Shown here one piece after another: positions 17,421 to 25,006 of a DNA stretch of 64,000 nucleotides. The position numbers were made by a program, and so were the translations under genes. The notes below the pieces were generated by a model, which did no database searches, was not told the DNA's origin, and saw nothing but the letters and a program-made list of their open reading frames with translations. The DNA comes from Planctomyces sp. SH-PL62 (lineage in GTDB: Bacteria; Planctomycetota; Planctomycetia; Planctomycetales; Planctomycetaceae): contig CAMDPX010000003.1 of the NCBI GenBank assembly GCA_945905295.1, positions 1-64,000 of the forward strand, given 5' to 3'. How positions within the stretch are numbered: position 1 is the first letter of the stretch; every line of letters starts with the position of its first letter.

Positions 17421-17596
17421 CAGGCACACTCCGTGTGCCGTCTGCTCGAAGCAATAAAACAGACAACCGACGGCACACGGAGAGGCTGTGAAAGAATTGG
17501 TAGCTGAACTCGCCAGAGTTCAGTTTTCTCGGCGAATTCTGAAGTCTGGCGACGTCAGCTACCAAAAAGTTCACAGCCTCGGAGTGTGCCTGCTAC
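17417..17596. repeat. GTAG...CTAC palindrome split by a MITE
   Basis: GTAGCAGGCACACTCCGTGT at 17417-17436 and its partner GGAGTGTGCCTGCTAC at 17581-17596 are the outer arms, with GCCGTC/GACGGC inside. If the 97-bp insertion and one CGGAG copy are removed, the right arm becomes a continuous complement of the left arm. The left GTAG contains the fhcC stop codon. Confidence 0.9.
17483..17579. mobile_element. 97-bp MITE with 10-bp TIRs and CGGAG target duplication
   Basis: Terminal repeats AGGCTGTGAA (17483-17492) and TTCACAGCCT (17570-17579) are perfect. CGGAG is present on both sides (17478-17482 and 17580-17584), a 5-bp target-site duplication. The interior is also self-complementary (TTGGTAGCTGAACTCGCCAG with CTGGCGACGTCAGCTACCAA), so the whole element can fold into a hairpin. 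It has no coding capacity. Confidence 0.85.
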
Positions 17597-17636
17597 GATT
17601 CCGGCGCGTGCCCCTGCTTCGATTGGACTTGGCATC

Positions 17637-18452
17637 GTGACAGCTCTCGCCGTTCAGCATCGTCTCGCGATCGACGCGGGCAACACGCGCGTCAAGCTGG
17701 GCTTGTTTGCGTGCTCAAGCTCACGGCCGCGCGGCGAGTTGCCGCGTTGCGTTGAACGGGCCGTGGTGTTGTCCCAGGAACCATTGCCGTGGGAGCTGCT
17801 CACCCAGTGGCAATCGGAAACGGGTTGTTGGCAGCCAGCGGTGATCGCCGGCTCGAATCCTCGCGACGTCGAACGCGTGCAGGCGGACTGGCCAAGCTCG
17901 CTGGGATCAGTACCGCACATCGTTGCGAATACCGACGATTTCCCGTTGCCGATTCGCGTGGACGAACCACGTCGCGTCGGCATTGACCGACTGCTAAACG
18001 CCATCGCGGTGAACGAACTGCGGAGCGAGGGTTGCCTCGCGGTCATTGTCGATTCAGGAACGGCAACAACAGTGGATGTGGTCTCTTCAGACGGCGCGTT
18101 CGTGGGGGGCGCAATCTTGCCGGGCTTGGCGCTGTCGGCGAAGGCGTTGCATGAATACACGGCGCTCTTGCCGCTGGTCTCAGTGCTGGAACTCGGACAA
18201 GAGACACCCGAATCGCTCGGCCGCAACACGCGCGCGGCGATTCGCAGCGGACTGTTCTGGGGACAACTCGGAGCCGTGAAAGAGTTGATCGAACGGCAAA
18301 CGAATGCGGAGGCCGAGGTCTTCGTCACCGGCGGCGGCGGCGCGCTGTTGTCCGCGCATCTGCCACGAGCACGCTTCGAGTCGCACCTGCCGCTTCAGGG
18401 CTTGGTGCTGGTCGCCGATCGCGTTCAGTCTTCCGCTGCCACAAATTCTTAA
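17637..18452 (+). CDS. coaX: Type III pantothenate kinase
   Basis: A CoaX-type pantothenate kinase, the first step of coenzyme A synthesis. ASKHA-fold phosphate motifs are DAGNTRVK near the N-terminus and DSGTATTVDVV in the middle, with GGAILPGLALS and a glycine-rich VTGGGGALLS near the C-terminus. I chose the GTG at 17637, 11 codons before DAGNT; the longer frame from GTG 17586 starts inside the MITE-split palindrome and is unlikely. Length (271 aa) is normal for the family. It is followed by tRNA-Ser, which the integrative element has used as target. Confidence 0.88.
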   Translation: MTALAVQHRLAIDAGNTRVKLGLFACSSSRPRGELPRCVERAVVLSQEPLPWELLTQWQSETGCWQPAVIAGSNPRDVERVQADWPSSLGSVPHIVANTDDFPLPIRVDEPRRVGIDRLLNAIAVNELRSEGCLAVIVDSGTATTVDVVSSDGAFVGGAILPGLALSAKALHEYTALLPLVSVLELGQETPESLGRNTRAAIRSGLFWGQLGAVKELIERQTNAEAEVFVTGGGGALLSAHLPRARFESHLPLQGLVLVADRVQSSAATNS

Positions 18453-20058
18453 CGAGAGCGATTTCCTTGTTGCTCCCTCGCGCGACACCTAGACTCCCGC
18501 CCGCTCGGAGAGATGGCAGAGCGGTTGAATGCACCGGTCTTGAAAACCGGCAGGCCCGTAAGGGTCTCGGGGGTTCGAATCCCCCTCTCTCCGCTTTATC
18601 AAACGCAATCAGGCAGCCGCAATCGTCCTCAAACACCTTTGTTTGATGAGGGTTGCGGCTGTCGACGTTTGGGAGTGGTTCCTCGGCTCTTTGAGCAGTC
18701 GACTCATCAATCGTCTTCAATGATTGGCAATGGTTGTCAGAAAAACCGGCAACCATTAGTGCAACCAAATCGGAGTCACTTTCACTCGATTCGTCATTCG
18801 ATGTGCCCGAATTCGCTTTCGCTGAAAGCGGCAGGGGGGACATCTGCCGAACGGCGGCACCAAGGTCGTTGAGGTTGGCGTGCGTGTAGCGGCCGATGGT
18901 CAATTCAACGGTCGAATGTCGAGCGAGCTTCTGCATCGCTTTGGCCGAGACGCCGGATCGTCCCAAACGTGAGAGATACGTGTGACGCAGCGCATGGAAG
19001 TCGGCTTGGCCGGTGTCGTTCTTGTAGAGCAGTGTCGCTGACTTGGAACTGCTGTCGCGTTCGGACTCGGTTGCAGCATCTGCAAGCCACTGGATGCGTG
19101 CGGTTTCAAGGTCTTTCTGGATGAACTTTCCGGCTTGCTTCTGCGCTGCCCACTTGCCGGGCCAGAGCTGGGCGTCGGCGGGAACTTTTGGAAACCACGA
19201 CCGCATGACGGTCACGAGTTCTGGTGGCAACGGGATCACGTCTCCACGACGAGCCTTTTCGTTCTTCGCTTTGATGTGAACCAGTGGCACTTCTGCGTCG
19301 AGTTCAAAGTGTCGAGGCGTGAGGCTCGCCAATTCGGATGCCCGAAGTCCGGTCGCAAGAGCGGTCGCATAGAGCGTGTATCGTTGCCAGCCGGTCAGCT
19401 TCGATGACGTTCCTCCACTTTGCGCAGTCTGCAACAAGTACTGAATCTCCAATTCGTTCAACTCTCGTCGTTCCAGCCGGCGGTCAGTCTTGACGTTGCC
19501 GCCTTGCAAGAACGTGAGCCGATCCTCATCCGTGCGATGATCGCGCACGAGCCATCGGGTGAATTGCTTGATGGCACGCAAGTAGTGGTTGACGGTCTGC
19601 TGCGACCTCTTTTTCTGGCTCTTGAGGTCGGCCAAGCATCGCAGAACTTTGCTTGCGGAGATCTCCGCAATGAATCGAAAACGGCAACTGGTGACGATGT
19701 GTCGAACGCGAGTTCCGATGAGTTGGCAGTGCTCCTCGGTATTGCCAGCATCACGGAGCGATTGCAAAAACTCGTCCAAATGTTCGACGAGTGCTCGCCG
19801 CGCATGCTCATCAAAGGGAGAGACAAGGCCGGATTTCTGTTGCATCGCCTTGCGTTCCAATTCGGCGAGCATTTGGCGAGCCGCCTGTTTATTCGAGCAA
19901 AGCGTGACCGACCTGACGACTCCGGATGCGTCACGATAGTCGCCGCGCCAAGTTCCAGATTTCTTGACGACCTTGCGTGCCCCCGGGGAGTCTTTTCGGC
20001 ATCGACGGTCTTGCGAGTCGATGTACCGGACAATTGTCGGACGAAATAAACGCGCCAT
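18325..20058 (-). CDS. int: Tyrosine-recombinase integrase whose frame runs through attL
   Basis: A site-specific tyrosine recombinase that should drive integration into tRNA-Ser. The Arg of GLRASELASL, HALRHTYLSRLG (H-x-x-R) and IGRYTHAN (nucleophile Tyr) are all present, with an N-terminal SAM-like core-binding domain. I chose ATG 20058 (MARLFRPTIVRYID); ten more codons are open upstream. The true protein probably ends near the tRNA: the frame continues as the antisense of tRNA-Ser (ERGGFEPP) and then antisense to coaX until 18325. In the excised circle the same frame would instead enter 32476-32258 and gain a different tail. So the annotated C-terminus is a product of integration. Confidence 0.88.
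   Translation of the reverse strand: MARLFRPTIVRYIDSQDRRCRKDSPGARKVVKKSGTWRGDYRDASGVVRSVTLCSNKQAARQMLAELERKAMQQKSGLVSPFDEHARRALVEHLDEFLQSLRDAGNTEEHCQLIGTRVRHIVTSCRFRFIAEISASKVLRCLADLKSQKKRSQQTVNHYLRAIKQFTRWLVRDHRTDEDRLTFLQGGNVKTDRRLERRELNELEIQYLLQTAQSGGTSSKLTGWQRYTLYATALATGLRASELASLTPRHFELDAEVPLVHIKAKNEKARRGDVIPLPPELVTVMRSWFPKVPADAQLWPGKWAAQKQAGKFIQKDLETARIQWLADAATESERDSSSKSATLLYKNDTGQADFHALRHTYLSRLGRSGVSAKAMQKLARHSTVELTIGRYTHANLNDLGAAVRQMSPLPLSAKANSGTSNDESSESDSDLVALMVAGFSDNHCQSLKTIDESTAQRAEEPLPNVDSRNPHQTKVFEDDCGCLIAFDKAERGGFEPPRPLRACRFSRPVHSTALPSLRAGGSLGVARGSNKEIALVKNLWQRKTERDRRPAPSPEAAGATRSVLVADARTTARRRRR
18507..18593 (+). tRNA. tRNA-Ser(UGA), reconstituted at attL
   Basis: An 87-nt class II tRNA. 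The acceptor GGAGAGA/TCTCTCC pairs perfectly, the anticodon loop is CTTGAAA with anticodon TGA, there is a long variable arm (GGCCCGTAAGGGTCT) and T-loop TTCGAAT, and the discriminator is G. Its 5' half is host sequence; the 3' half from the anticodon arm on is probably supplied by the element, since a diverged second 3' half exists at 32474-32535. Confidence 0.97.
18532..18551 (+). other. attL core
   Basis: A 20-bp direct repeat shared with 32474-32493, inside the anticodon arm of the intact tRNA-Ser. Strand exchange must lie within it, because the two tRNA 3' halves diverge just afterwards (AGGCCCG versus GTGCCCG). Confidence 0.85.
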
Positions 20059-20128
20059 GCTTAGCCCTTTCGTGATCCAATTGTACACATTCGCGACGAC
20101 TTGAGGATCGTCGTCTGTGCTCGAATCG

Positions 20129-20338
20129 TTATCGTTTCAGTGATTCAAAACCGCGGCGGTTCGGACATCCCTCGGCTACCCACGTTCGTAGGTCGTCCAC
20201 CCGCCAACGAACACATCCACGCGATAGGTAAATGGGGGCAGGCGTCTTGCCCGCCACAACCATTCGGTCCCAAGTAGCAACGCTGATTGCAGCAATTGCC
20301 GCTGCTTGCTTGCGATCAACGAGGAGCGTGTCGCTCAT
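20129..20338 (-). CDS. AlpA/excisionase-like helix-turn-helix protein
   Basis: A 69-residue protein with a MerR/AlpA-type winged helix: LLVDRKQAAAIAAISVATWDRM, then a wing with APIYLSRGCVRWRVDDLRTWV, ending in a basic tail. Such proteins act as excisionases or regulators of integrases, and this one lies immediately upstream of int in the same direction. The ATG at 20338 has a GGAGG 5 bases upstream. The frame is also open to an ATG at 20353 that overlaps the MT-A70 stop (TAATG), so translation is coupled either way. Confidence 0.75.
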   Translation of the reverse strand: MSDTLLVDRKQAAAIAAISVATWDRMVVAGKTPAPIYLSRGCVRWRVDDLRTWVAEGCPNRRGFESLKR

Positions 20339-20352
20339 GAAATCCTCCACCA

Positions 20353-20982
20353 TTAGAAAAGCCTGCGTTCGACTTGATTTCCGTAGACTGTCCAGCCGGA
20401 GTTCGGATGCTCCTCGCGTCCGTAAAGCTCCAGATATGGTCCGGGGCTGACCTGCTCGATCAGTCCGCGAAACAAGAATGGCTTGCGGCTGTGAACGGTT
20501 CGGCGAGCAAGTTGCCAGCTTCGTACGGTGCGGCTGCGAAAGGGAAGAGTCCCGCGAACACCGAGCAGCAGGTACTCGTGCGAAACTCGCCAGTAGTTGC
20601 CCATGCCGATTTGCGGCTTGACCCAAACCAAACACGATTTGTAAGTGAAGCCCCATGCTCGGATGACGTCGAACGCTTCACGGAGAAAAGCGTTCGTGGT
20701 CCACAAGTGAAGATGGGCATCCTCGGCAGCCAGCGTCTTCACTGGTTCGCTTCTGATTGCCTCCAGAGTCATCGTTCGGTAGTGGTTCTCGGCGGCACCA
20801 CGAGCGGCGGTGTTTGAATAGGGCCAAGGCGGGTCGGCGTAAACCGTCGAGTACTTCGCACCCGATTCGACGAGTCGCGCCAAATCGCGAACAATCGACG
20901 GGACGAACGGTTTGTCGGCTTCGCTGCCAACGTCCGTTCGGTCGTCCGATGTCTGGTCAGGATTTGAAGACAATGAGTTCAC
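20353..20982 (-). CDS. MT-A70 family DNA N6-adenine methyltransferase
   Basis: A 209-residue MT-A70 protein. It contains YADPPWPY, the DPPW catalytic motif of N6-adenine methylases, near residue 50, followed by the family's WTTNAFL, WVKPQIGMGNYWR and SHEYLLLGVRG. There is no nuclease partner, so it is probably an orphan methylase protecting or marking the element. The start is GTG 20982, which overlaps the TGA of the upstream small protein (GTGA), so the two are translationally coupled. Its own TAA overlaps the downstream ATG. Confidence 0.88.
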   Translation of the reverse strand: MNSLSSNPDQTSDDRTDVGSEADKPFVPSIVRDLARLVESGAKYSTVYADPPWPYSNTAARGAAENHYRTMTLEAIRSEPVKTLAAEDAHLHLWTTNAFLREAFDVIRAWGFTYKSCLVWVKPQIGMGNYWRVSHEYLLLGVRGTLPFRSRTVRSWQLARRTVHSRKPFLFRGLIEQVSPGPYLELYGREEHPNSGWTVYGNQVERRLF

Positions 20983-21212
20983 GAGTTTCGAGCCTGTGGT
21001 TGCTGATAGATCCAGGTATGGGCTTCGTCGATCGCCAGTCGCATCAGCGGAATGTCATCGCGTCCGAAACGTGTCGACTCTTTCCAAAGGTCGCCGTTGC
21101 GAAAGAGGCGGGTGACAGTGATCGTGTGCCGCAGTCGATCGCGGGTGCGCTTTCGCCAAATTCGCACTTTGATCAACCCACGGCGAATTTCATGAATCGG
21201 TGGTTTGGCCAT
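20979..21212 (-). CDS. Small conserved protein, copy 1 of a three-member family
   Basis: A 77-residue protein, MAKPPIHEIRRGLIKVRIW..., with RHTITVTRLFRNGDLWKEST, then RFGRDDIPLMRLAIDEAHTWI. It is paralogous to 22034-22294 and 24363-24677 on the same element: the shared pattern is (R)PVHEIR-x-G-x-I-(R/K)-A-x-I-W, V-T-x-x-R-x-(Y/F), S-x-x-F-G-R-D-D-(I/L)-P and A-H/Y-T/A-W-I. The layout suggests about four beta-strands and a C-terminal helix, possibly a small nucleic-acid-binding fold; no function is established. ATG 21212 overlaps the upstream TAA (TAATG). Confidence 0.75.
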   Translation of the reverse strand: MAKPPIHEIRRGLIKVRIWRKRTRDRLRHTITVTRLFRNGDLWKESTRFGRDDIPLMRLAIDEAHTWIYQQPQARNS

Positions 21213-21574
21213 TAGCTTTCTCCCCTGGCCATCGCAGCGGCATCCCAACGGAGGGTCAGCGCATCCAGGTCGCTGATTAGCGATTTCAGCCGCTTACGAT
21301 CATCTGCATGAAGGCAGCCATCGTCGGCAATCACTGACGCCATCACTTGCGCCAGCTTTACAAGGTCAGAGAGATCTGCCGGTTCAAACAGTGGGTTGAA
21401 CGATTCCAGCAATGTTGGCCCGCGAACAATGTTGAACCGATATTTCCACCCGGAATGCTCATCGCCCGTTTTCCAGAGCATGGACGTCAGTCGTCCCGCA
21501 CCGACAAAGCTGTACGGCTTCTTGCAAAACTCCTGGTCGGAAGGCACGTCAGTCAAAGGTTGCATCGAAGTCAT
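21212..21574 (-). CDS. Hypothetical protein
   Basis: A 120-residue protein beginning MTSMQPLTDVPSDQ. I do not recognise the family. The N-terminal half has aromatic-rich segments (KKPYSFVGAGRLTSMLWKTG, HSGWKYRFNIVRGP) and the C-terminal half is a helical stretch (LSDLVKLAQVMASVIADDG ... LISDLDALTLRWD). Its stop overlaps the next ATG (TAATG), so it belongs to the same translational unit as the copy-1 protein and MT-A70. Confidence 0.65.
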   Translation of the reverse strand: MTSMQPLTDVPSDQEFCKKPYSFVGAGRLTSMLWKTGDEHSGWKYRFNIVRGPTLLESFNPLFEPADLSDLVKLAQVMASVIADDGCLHADDRKRLKSLISDLDALTLRWDAAAMARGES

Positions 21575-21685
21575 CGGAAATCTCGCTTCGGCCTGAAGCC
21601 GATTGAGGGGGTTAGAAAAAGTGGCCGGCTGGCGAACCAGCCGGCCGAAAACCAATACGGAAAACCTGTTGAAAACCCATCTCTC

Positions 21686-21970
21686 TCAGTATTCCTCTGG
21701 GAGCAGGATGGTTGTGACGGAACGATCCCATTCTGTGATGATCCAGAATGGGATTCCGTTCTTGGTGCGATATCGGGACATCAGACGAGCCTCGTGTTCG
21801 AGAGCCTCGTCGTTCTGCGCCCTGTCCTCTTCGCAGAGATCGCCCCAATCCCCCTCAGCATGACGCAACAAGCTCTCCTGCACTTCTTCTGCGGGAAGAT
21901 CGTGTAACGCGCCTTGGGTGATGACCACCTGCCCCAGTGGAACCCGCTTGCTTGACTTGAGTGTCATCAT
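21686..21970 (-). CDS. Small protein of the plasmid-related type often mislabelled 'type I restriction subunit M'
   Basis: A 94-residue protein with the recognised pattern LGQVVITQGALHDL, LLRHAEGDWGDL, ARLMSRYRT, FWIITEWDRSVTTILLPEEY. This family is common on plasmids and islands of many phyla; its function is not known despite the restriction-system label in databases. It has a strong AGGAGG 8 bases before the ATG at 21970. Confidence 0.85.
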   Translation of the reverse strand: MMTLKSSKRVPLGQVVITQGALHDLPAEEVQESLLRHAEGDWGDLCEEDRAQNDEALEHEARLMSRYRTKNGIPFWIITEWDRSVTTILLPEEY

Positions 21971-22033
21971 CGTGCTTACCTCCTATCGAGTGGGCCGACA
22001 GGACACGTTTCGTCCTGCCGGCGGTTGATTCAA

Positions 22034-22294
22034 TTACTCGATTGCCTCGGATTCGCCGGGAGCGGATTGCTCCCAGATCCAGGCGTAAGCCATCTCGATG
22101 GCTTTCGAGACGATCGGCAGGTCATCACGACGAAACGTCGTCGTGTCTTTGAGCTGCTCCTTGTCTCGATAGCTGCGCGATACCGTCACGGTGAACCAGC
22201 TTTCCCCAGTCTTGTCGGACTGGTTCAGCCAGATTGCCGCACGGATTGCGCTCAAGCGGATTTGATGTACGGGTCTATTTTTTGTGTTTGCCAT
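22034..22294 (-). CDS. Small conserved protein, copy 2 of a three-member family
   Basis: An 86-residue paralogue of 20979-21212 and 24363-24677: KNRPVHQIRLSAIRAAIW, then VTVSRSYRDKEQLKDTTTF, RRDDLPIVSKAIEMAYAWIW. It diverges from the other two in the FGRDD motif (FRRDD here). AGGAAG lies 6 bases before the ATG. Function unknown. Confidence 0.75.
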   Translation of the reverse strand: MANTKNRPVHQIRLSAIRAAIWLNQSDKTGESWFTVTVSRSYRDKEQLKDTTTFRRDDLPIVSKAIEMAYAWIWEQSAPGESEAIE

Positions 22295-22811
22295 ATTGGC
22301 TTCCTAAGTTTTGCGGTCGATGTGCAGGATTCCATGTCCTCATCGATCGCAGTTCATTCAAACGACGACGCAAATCGCCGCTCCTCGTTGACGCGCCGTA
22401 GCGAGTCGCAGAGATCTTTTTGTGATAACCTGCTTGTCGAACCTCACCTCCTCTCGTGTGCTTGGAGGGTCTGTCAGCTTTGCCATTGGACGTTGCCACA
22501 CGGTAGGCCCGTGCGAGTTCGCCAAATGTTCTGGGTAGTGAAATCGTGATGATCACCACCACGACCACCACGACAACGATCACCGCCACCTGAGCAATCA
22601 GGATTGGAGTTGTGATCAGCAGCAGTAATACGGAGCCGATGCGACGACAGCGTTCAACAAACTTCCGAGGTCTTTGAGGCTTCGGAGATTTTGGCTGCCA
22701 CCGCGCAGCAAGTTTCTGCCTACCGTATGTCTGGCGCGATTGGGAGCGCGCTGACTTTCGCTTTCCACCCTGCCAAACGCGTACGAACCGGGCGTATCGA
22801 AATACCCACAT
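22275..22811 (-). CDS. Basic membrane protein with a poly-valine transmembrane segment
   Basis: A 178-residue protein, very rich in Arg/Lys, with one long hydrophobic segment (IGSVLLLLITTPILIAQVAV, then a run of eight or more Val). It is predicted to be a membrane anchor with two basic soluble ends. I chose ATG 22811, which has AAGGAGGA at good distance; ATG 22817 is too close to that site. The 3' end overlaps the copy-2 start by 20 bp. I do not recognise the family. Confidence 0.5.
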   Translation of the reverse strand: MWVFRYARFVRVWQGGKRKSARSQSRQTYGRQKLAARWQPKSPKPQRPRKFVERCRRIGSVLLLLITTPILIAQVAVIVVVVVVVVIITISLPRTFGELARAYRVATSNGKADRPSKHTRGGEVRQAGYHKKISATRYGASTRSGDLRRRLNELRSMRTWNPAHRPQNLGSQYGKHKK

Positions 22812-22981
22812 ATTCATTCCTCCTTTGTCTCTGACGGCGGACCATCCGACGTCAGTTGCCTCACCAACAGCCAGTTCTGTTGGTCAAGCAATGTAGGAAC
22901 CGCGTCTGCCCGTTGTTTTGTGCCGCTCTTGGGCCGAGAGCCGTGACAAACCCACAACATCGGGGAATGTGTTTTCTTGAG

Positions 22982-23375
22982 TCAGGTTTCGGGTAACGGG
23001 GCGAGCCATTCGAGGAGGGCGGGCGATGATTCGGCCACACAACGAACGCCCGTCTTCGCAATGGAATCAAAGGCGATCGTCAGCCGGTGTGCCTTTTGTT
23101 CGGTCGCAACCAAGTAGGTGATCTCGAATTGACCGGCGGTGATCAGTTGCCGAAAACCGGGAAGTTGCTGATGACGTCGAGCCAGTTGATGACAACGCGA
23201 GACAATTCGACTGACCTCATCCAATCCGACATCGACCCGTATGAGACCGATCACCGGCGGTTCGCTCGTCGCATTGACGTAGTAGCCTGCGGGTAATCCT
23301 GCTTGGAAAAGAGTCGGGAAATAACGAGCGAGTTCAGACTTCCGAAGCAGAGTGCGACGATGTGAGGGATCAGTA
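22982..23375 (-). pseudogene. 3' fragment of an unrecognised gene joined to the ParB-methyltransferase gene
   Basis: The frame from about 23375 to the stop at 22982 reads SELARYFPTLFQAGLPAGYY ... FRQLITAGQFEITYLVATEQK ... LLEWLAPLPET. It looks like the C-terminal ~125 residues of a real protein whose 5' part is missing. It overlaps the tail of the ParB-methyltransferase frame, in which residues after ACVRVL are not methyltransferase-like. The simplest reading is a deletion that fused the start of one gene to the end of another out of frame. Confidence 0.55.
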
Positions 23376-24225
23376 CGCGGACGCACGCTTTGATCCAGCG
23401 GCGGCACCATGCGAGATACGCTTCGTCGGCAAGCGAATCCGCCTTGCGGCCTGGACCGTAGTCGATGCCTTGGTTGTACGGCGGATCTGCGAAGGCGAGT
23501 CGAGCCGTTCCCGGTTTCAGCTTCGCCAATTCCTCAATACAGTCGCCGCAGCGGATTTTCCAATTCGATTCGTCACGAGTCGGACGCGCAGTTTTTGCCA
23601 AGCGCCGTTGTTCTTGGCGTTTCGATTCGCGGTCGGCTTCTCGTTTGGCGACAGTCAGCCGCTGCTCACCGGCTTTGACTTGTTCGTAGAGTTTCGGAGC
23701 GACTTGTTTCAATTGCTGAGCTGCACGGATTCGGCGTTCCGAGACGCGATAAGCCACCGCCACGGTGCCGCGAGACGTCTTCGTTCCCGACTGCTTCCCG
23801 GCCGATGTGATCGGCAAGCTATCGCTCGCCTTCGCTCGACCACGACCGCCGGTCAGTCCGCCCAGCCGAGCACGTTCCCGTGTGGCGATCTGGCTCAGAA
23901 TCTCCATTTCTTCCCGTGCGAGGCACGCTCGTTGGTCATCGGTCAGGTGGCGGCGTTTGGTGGCCGCTCGCAACATGTAGAGGACAGGATCGTCGCCATT
24001 GAGCGGGGCGCGGATCACGGGGACTCGTTTGATGCCCAGTTGCTTGGCCGCCAGATAGCGGCTCCTGCCATCGACGATGACGCCTCCGTCGATGATCTCG
24101 ATGGGAACTCGAATACCTCGTTCGGCAATGTCCGTTCGAAAGTCCGCATCCTGCTCCGGCGGCATCCGGGGAACGCGGTTCGCTTCCGGATGAAGACGCA
24201 GTAATTTCAAGAGCACGAGTTTCAT
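23251..24225 (-). CDS. ParB-domain / DNA methyltransferase fusion, truncated
   Basis: A 324-residue protein. Residues about 1-120 form a ParB/Srx-type domain (VPIEIIDGGVIVDGRSRYLAA) followed by a helical linker. Residues from about 215 begin a DNA methyltransferase (IRCGDCIEELAKLKPGTARL, ADPPYNQGIDYG with the DPPY motif). The methyltransferase stops making sense after WIKACVRVL; the last ~40 residues are unrelated and the rest of the domain is absent, so it is probably inactive as a methylase. ParB-methylase fusions are common on phages and islands. The frame start at 24225 has only a weak ribosome-binding site. Confidence 0.7.
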   Translation of the reverse strand: MKLVLLKLLRLHPEANRVPRMPPEQDADFRTDIAERGIRVPIEIIDGGVIVDGRSRYLAAKQLGIKRVPVIRAPLNGDDPVLYMLRAATKRRHLTDDQRACLAREEMEILSQIATRERARLGGLTGGRGRAKASDSLPITSAGKQSGTKTSRGTVAVAYRVSERRIRAAQQLKQVAPKLYEQVKAGEQRLTVAKREADRESKRQEQRRLAKTARPTRDESNWKIRCGDCIEELAKLKPGTARLAFADPPYNQGIDYGPGRKADSLADEAYLAWCRRWIKACVRVLIPHIVALCFGSLNSLVISRLFSKQDYPQATTSMRRANRR

Positions 24226-24362
24226 TCGGGTTTTGATGCAAACTCACGCGGCGCGGATTCGCGGACTGGAAACGCCATTCAGCGCAAGGGGAGAGAGGCC
24301 AGTGGTGCCGCTCTCCAAATCCTTTCTTGTTGATGACTGTCGAACTGCCGGAATCTCGACGG

Positions 24363-24677
24363 TTAGTAACGATCTTCACCGCCTTGATCGCCGTTCTCAC
24401 TGTGGCCGTTCCCATTGGAGCGTTCCACAGCTTGCTCGAAGATCCATGTGTGAGCTTGGTCGCAGACTTTCGCCACGAGTGGCAAATCGTCGCGTCCGAA
24501 GCTCGTCGAATCCTTCCATTCGTTGCCGTCCTTGTAGAGCCGAGTAATGGTCACGTTGTGACGTGGCCCGTTCTCCGTTTCGTTCTGCCAAATGGCAGCA
24601 CGAATGCGGCCGAAGCGAACCTCGTGAACCGGTCGGTTCTTCGCTTCCTTGGGTTTCGGTTTTGTGGCGGTTGCCAT
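24363..24677 (-). CDS. Small conserved protein, copy 3 of a three-member family
   Basis: A 104-residue paralogue: KNRPVHEVRFGRIRAAIW, HNVTITRLYKDGNEWKDST, SFGRDDLPLVAKVCDQAHTW, plus a Lys/Pro-rich N-terminus and a Gly/Asn-rich, acidic C-terminal tail that the other two copies lack. AGGAG lies 8 bases before the ATG at 24677. This copy is closest to the inferred family consensus. Confidence 0.78.
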   Translation of the reverse strand: MATATKPKPKEAKNRPVHEVRFGRIRAAIWQNETENGPRHNVTITRLYKDGNEWKDSTSFGRDDLPLVAKVCDQAHTWIFEQAVERSNGNGHSENGDQGGEDRY

Positions 24678-24743
24678 GAATGAAGTCTCCTTCGATGAAA
24701 AAAACAGATTGAAAAACCACGGCACTCGAACGTCGAGGGCCGG

Positions 24744-24995
24744 TTACGGATGCGGTCGAAAGCACTCGCACAACGGCGGCAATGAATCGACCATCTCTTG
24801 CAGCACGGAATTGCAGAATCGGATGACGATCGCCCGTTGCCGAGCGGAATCATTCCGATTCCCTTCCGATGTCACCGGTGGGAAGCCACCACGATCCAGC
24901 CAGTCGAGCAGCGACTGAGCAAATTCACGAACAGCTTCCCAGTCGTGAATGCGAAACGCCTCCTGCAATTGATCCCAAGCGGCTTGCGGGTCCAT
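24744..24995 (-). CDS. Small helical protein
   Basis: An 83-residue protein: AAWDQLQEAFRIHDWEAVRE, then SLLDWLDRGGFPP, ending near an SVLQEMVDSLP helix. It looks like a small helical repeat-like protein seen on planctomycete islands; no function known. It lies between the DUF932 gene and the copy-3 small protein, all leftward with short spacers. Confidence 0.65.
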   Translation of the reverse strand: MDPQAAWDQLQEAFRIHDWEAVREFAQSLLDWLDRGGFPPVTSEGNRNDSARQRAIVIRFCNSVLQEMVDSLPPLCECFRPHP

Positions 24996-25006
24996 GCGAC
25001 ACCGCC

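Noticed and set aside
18325..18600. C-terminal ~90 residues of the integrase frame including ERGGFEPPRPLRACRF
   Set aside because: This is antisense tRNA-Ser followed by antisense coaX, a well-known artefact; it is not native protein in the sense of a conserved domain.
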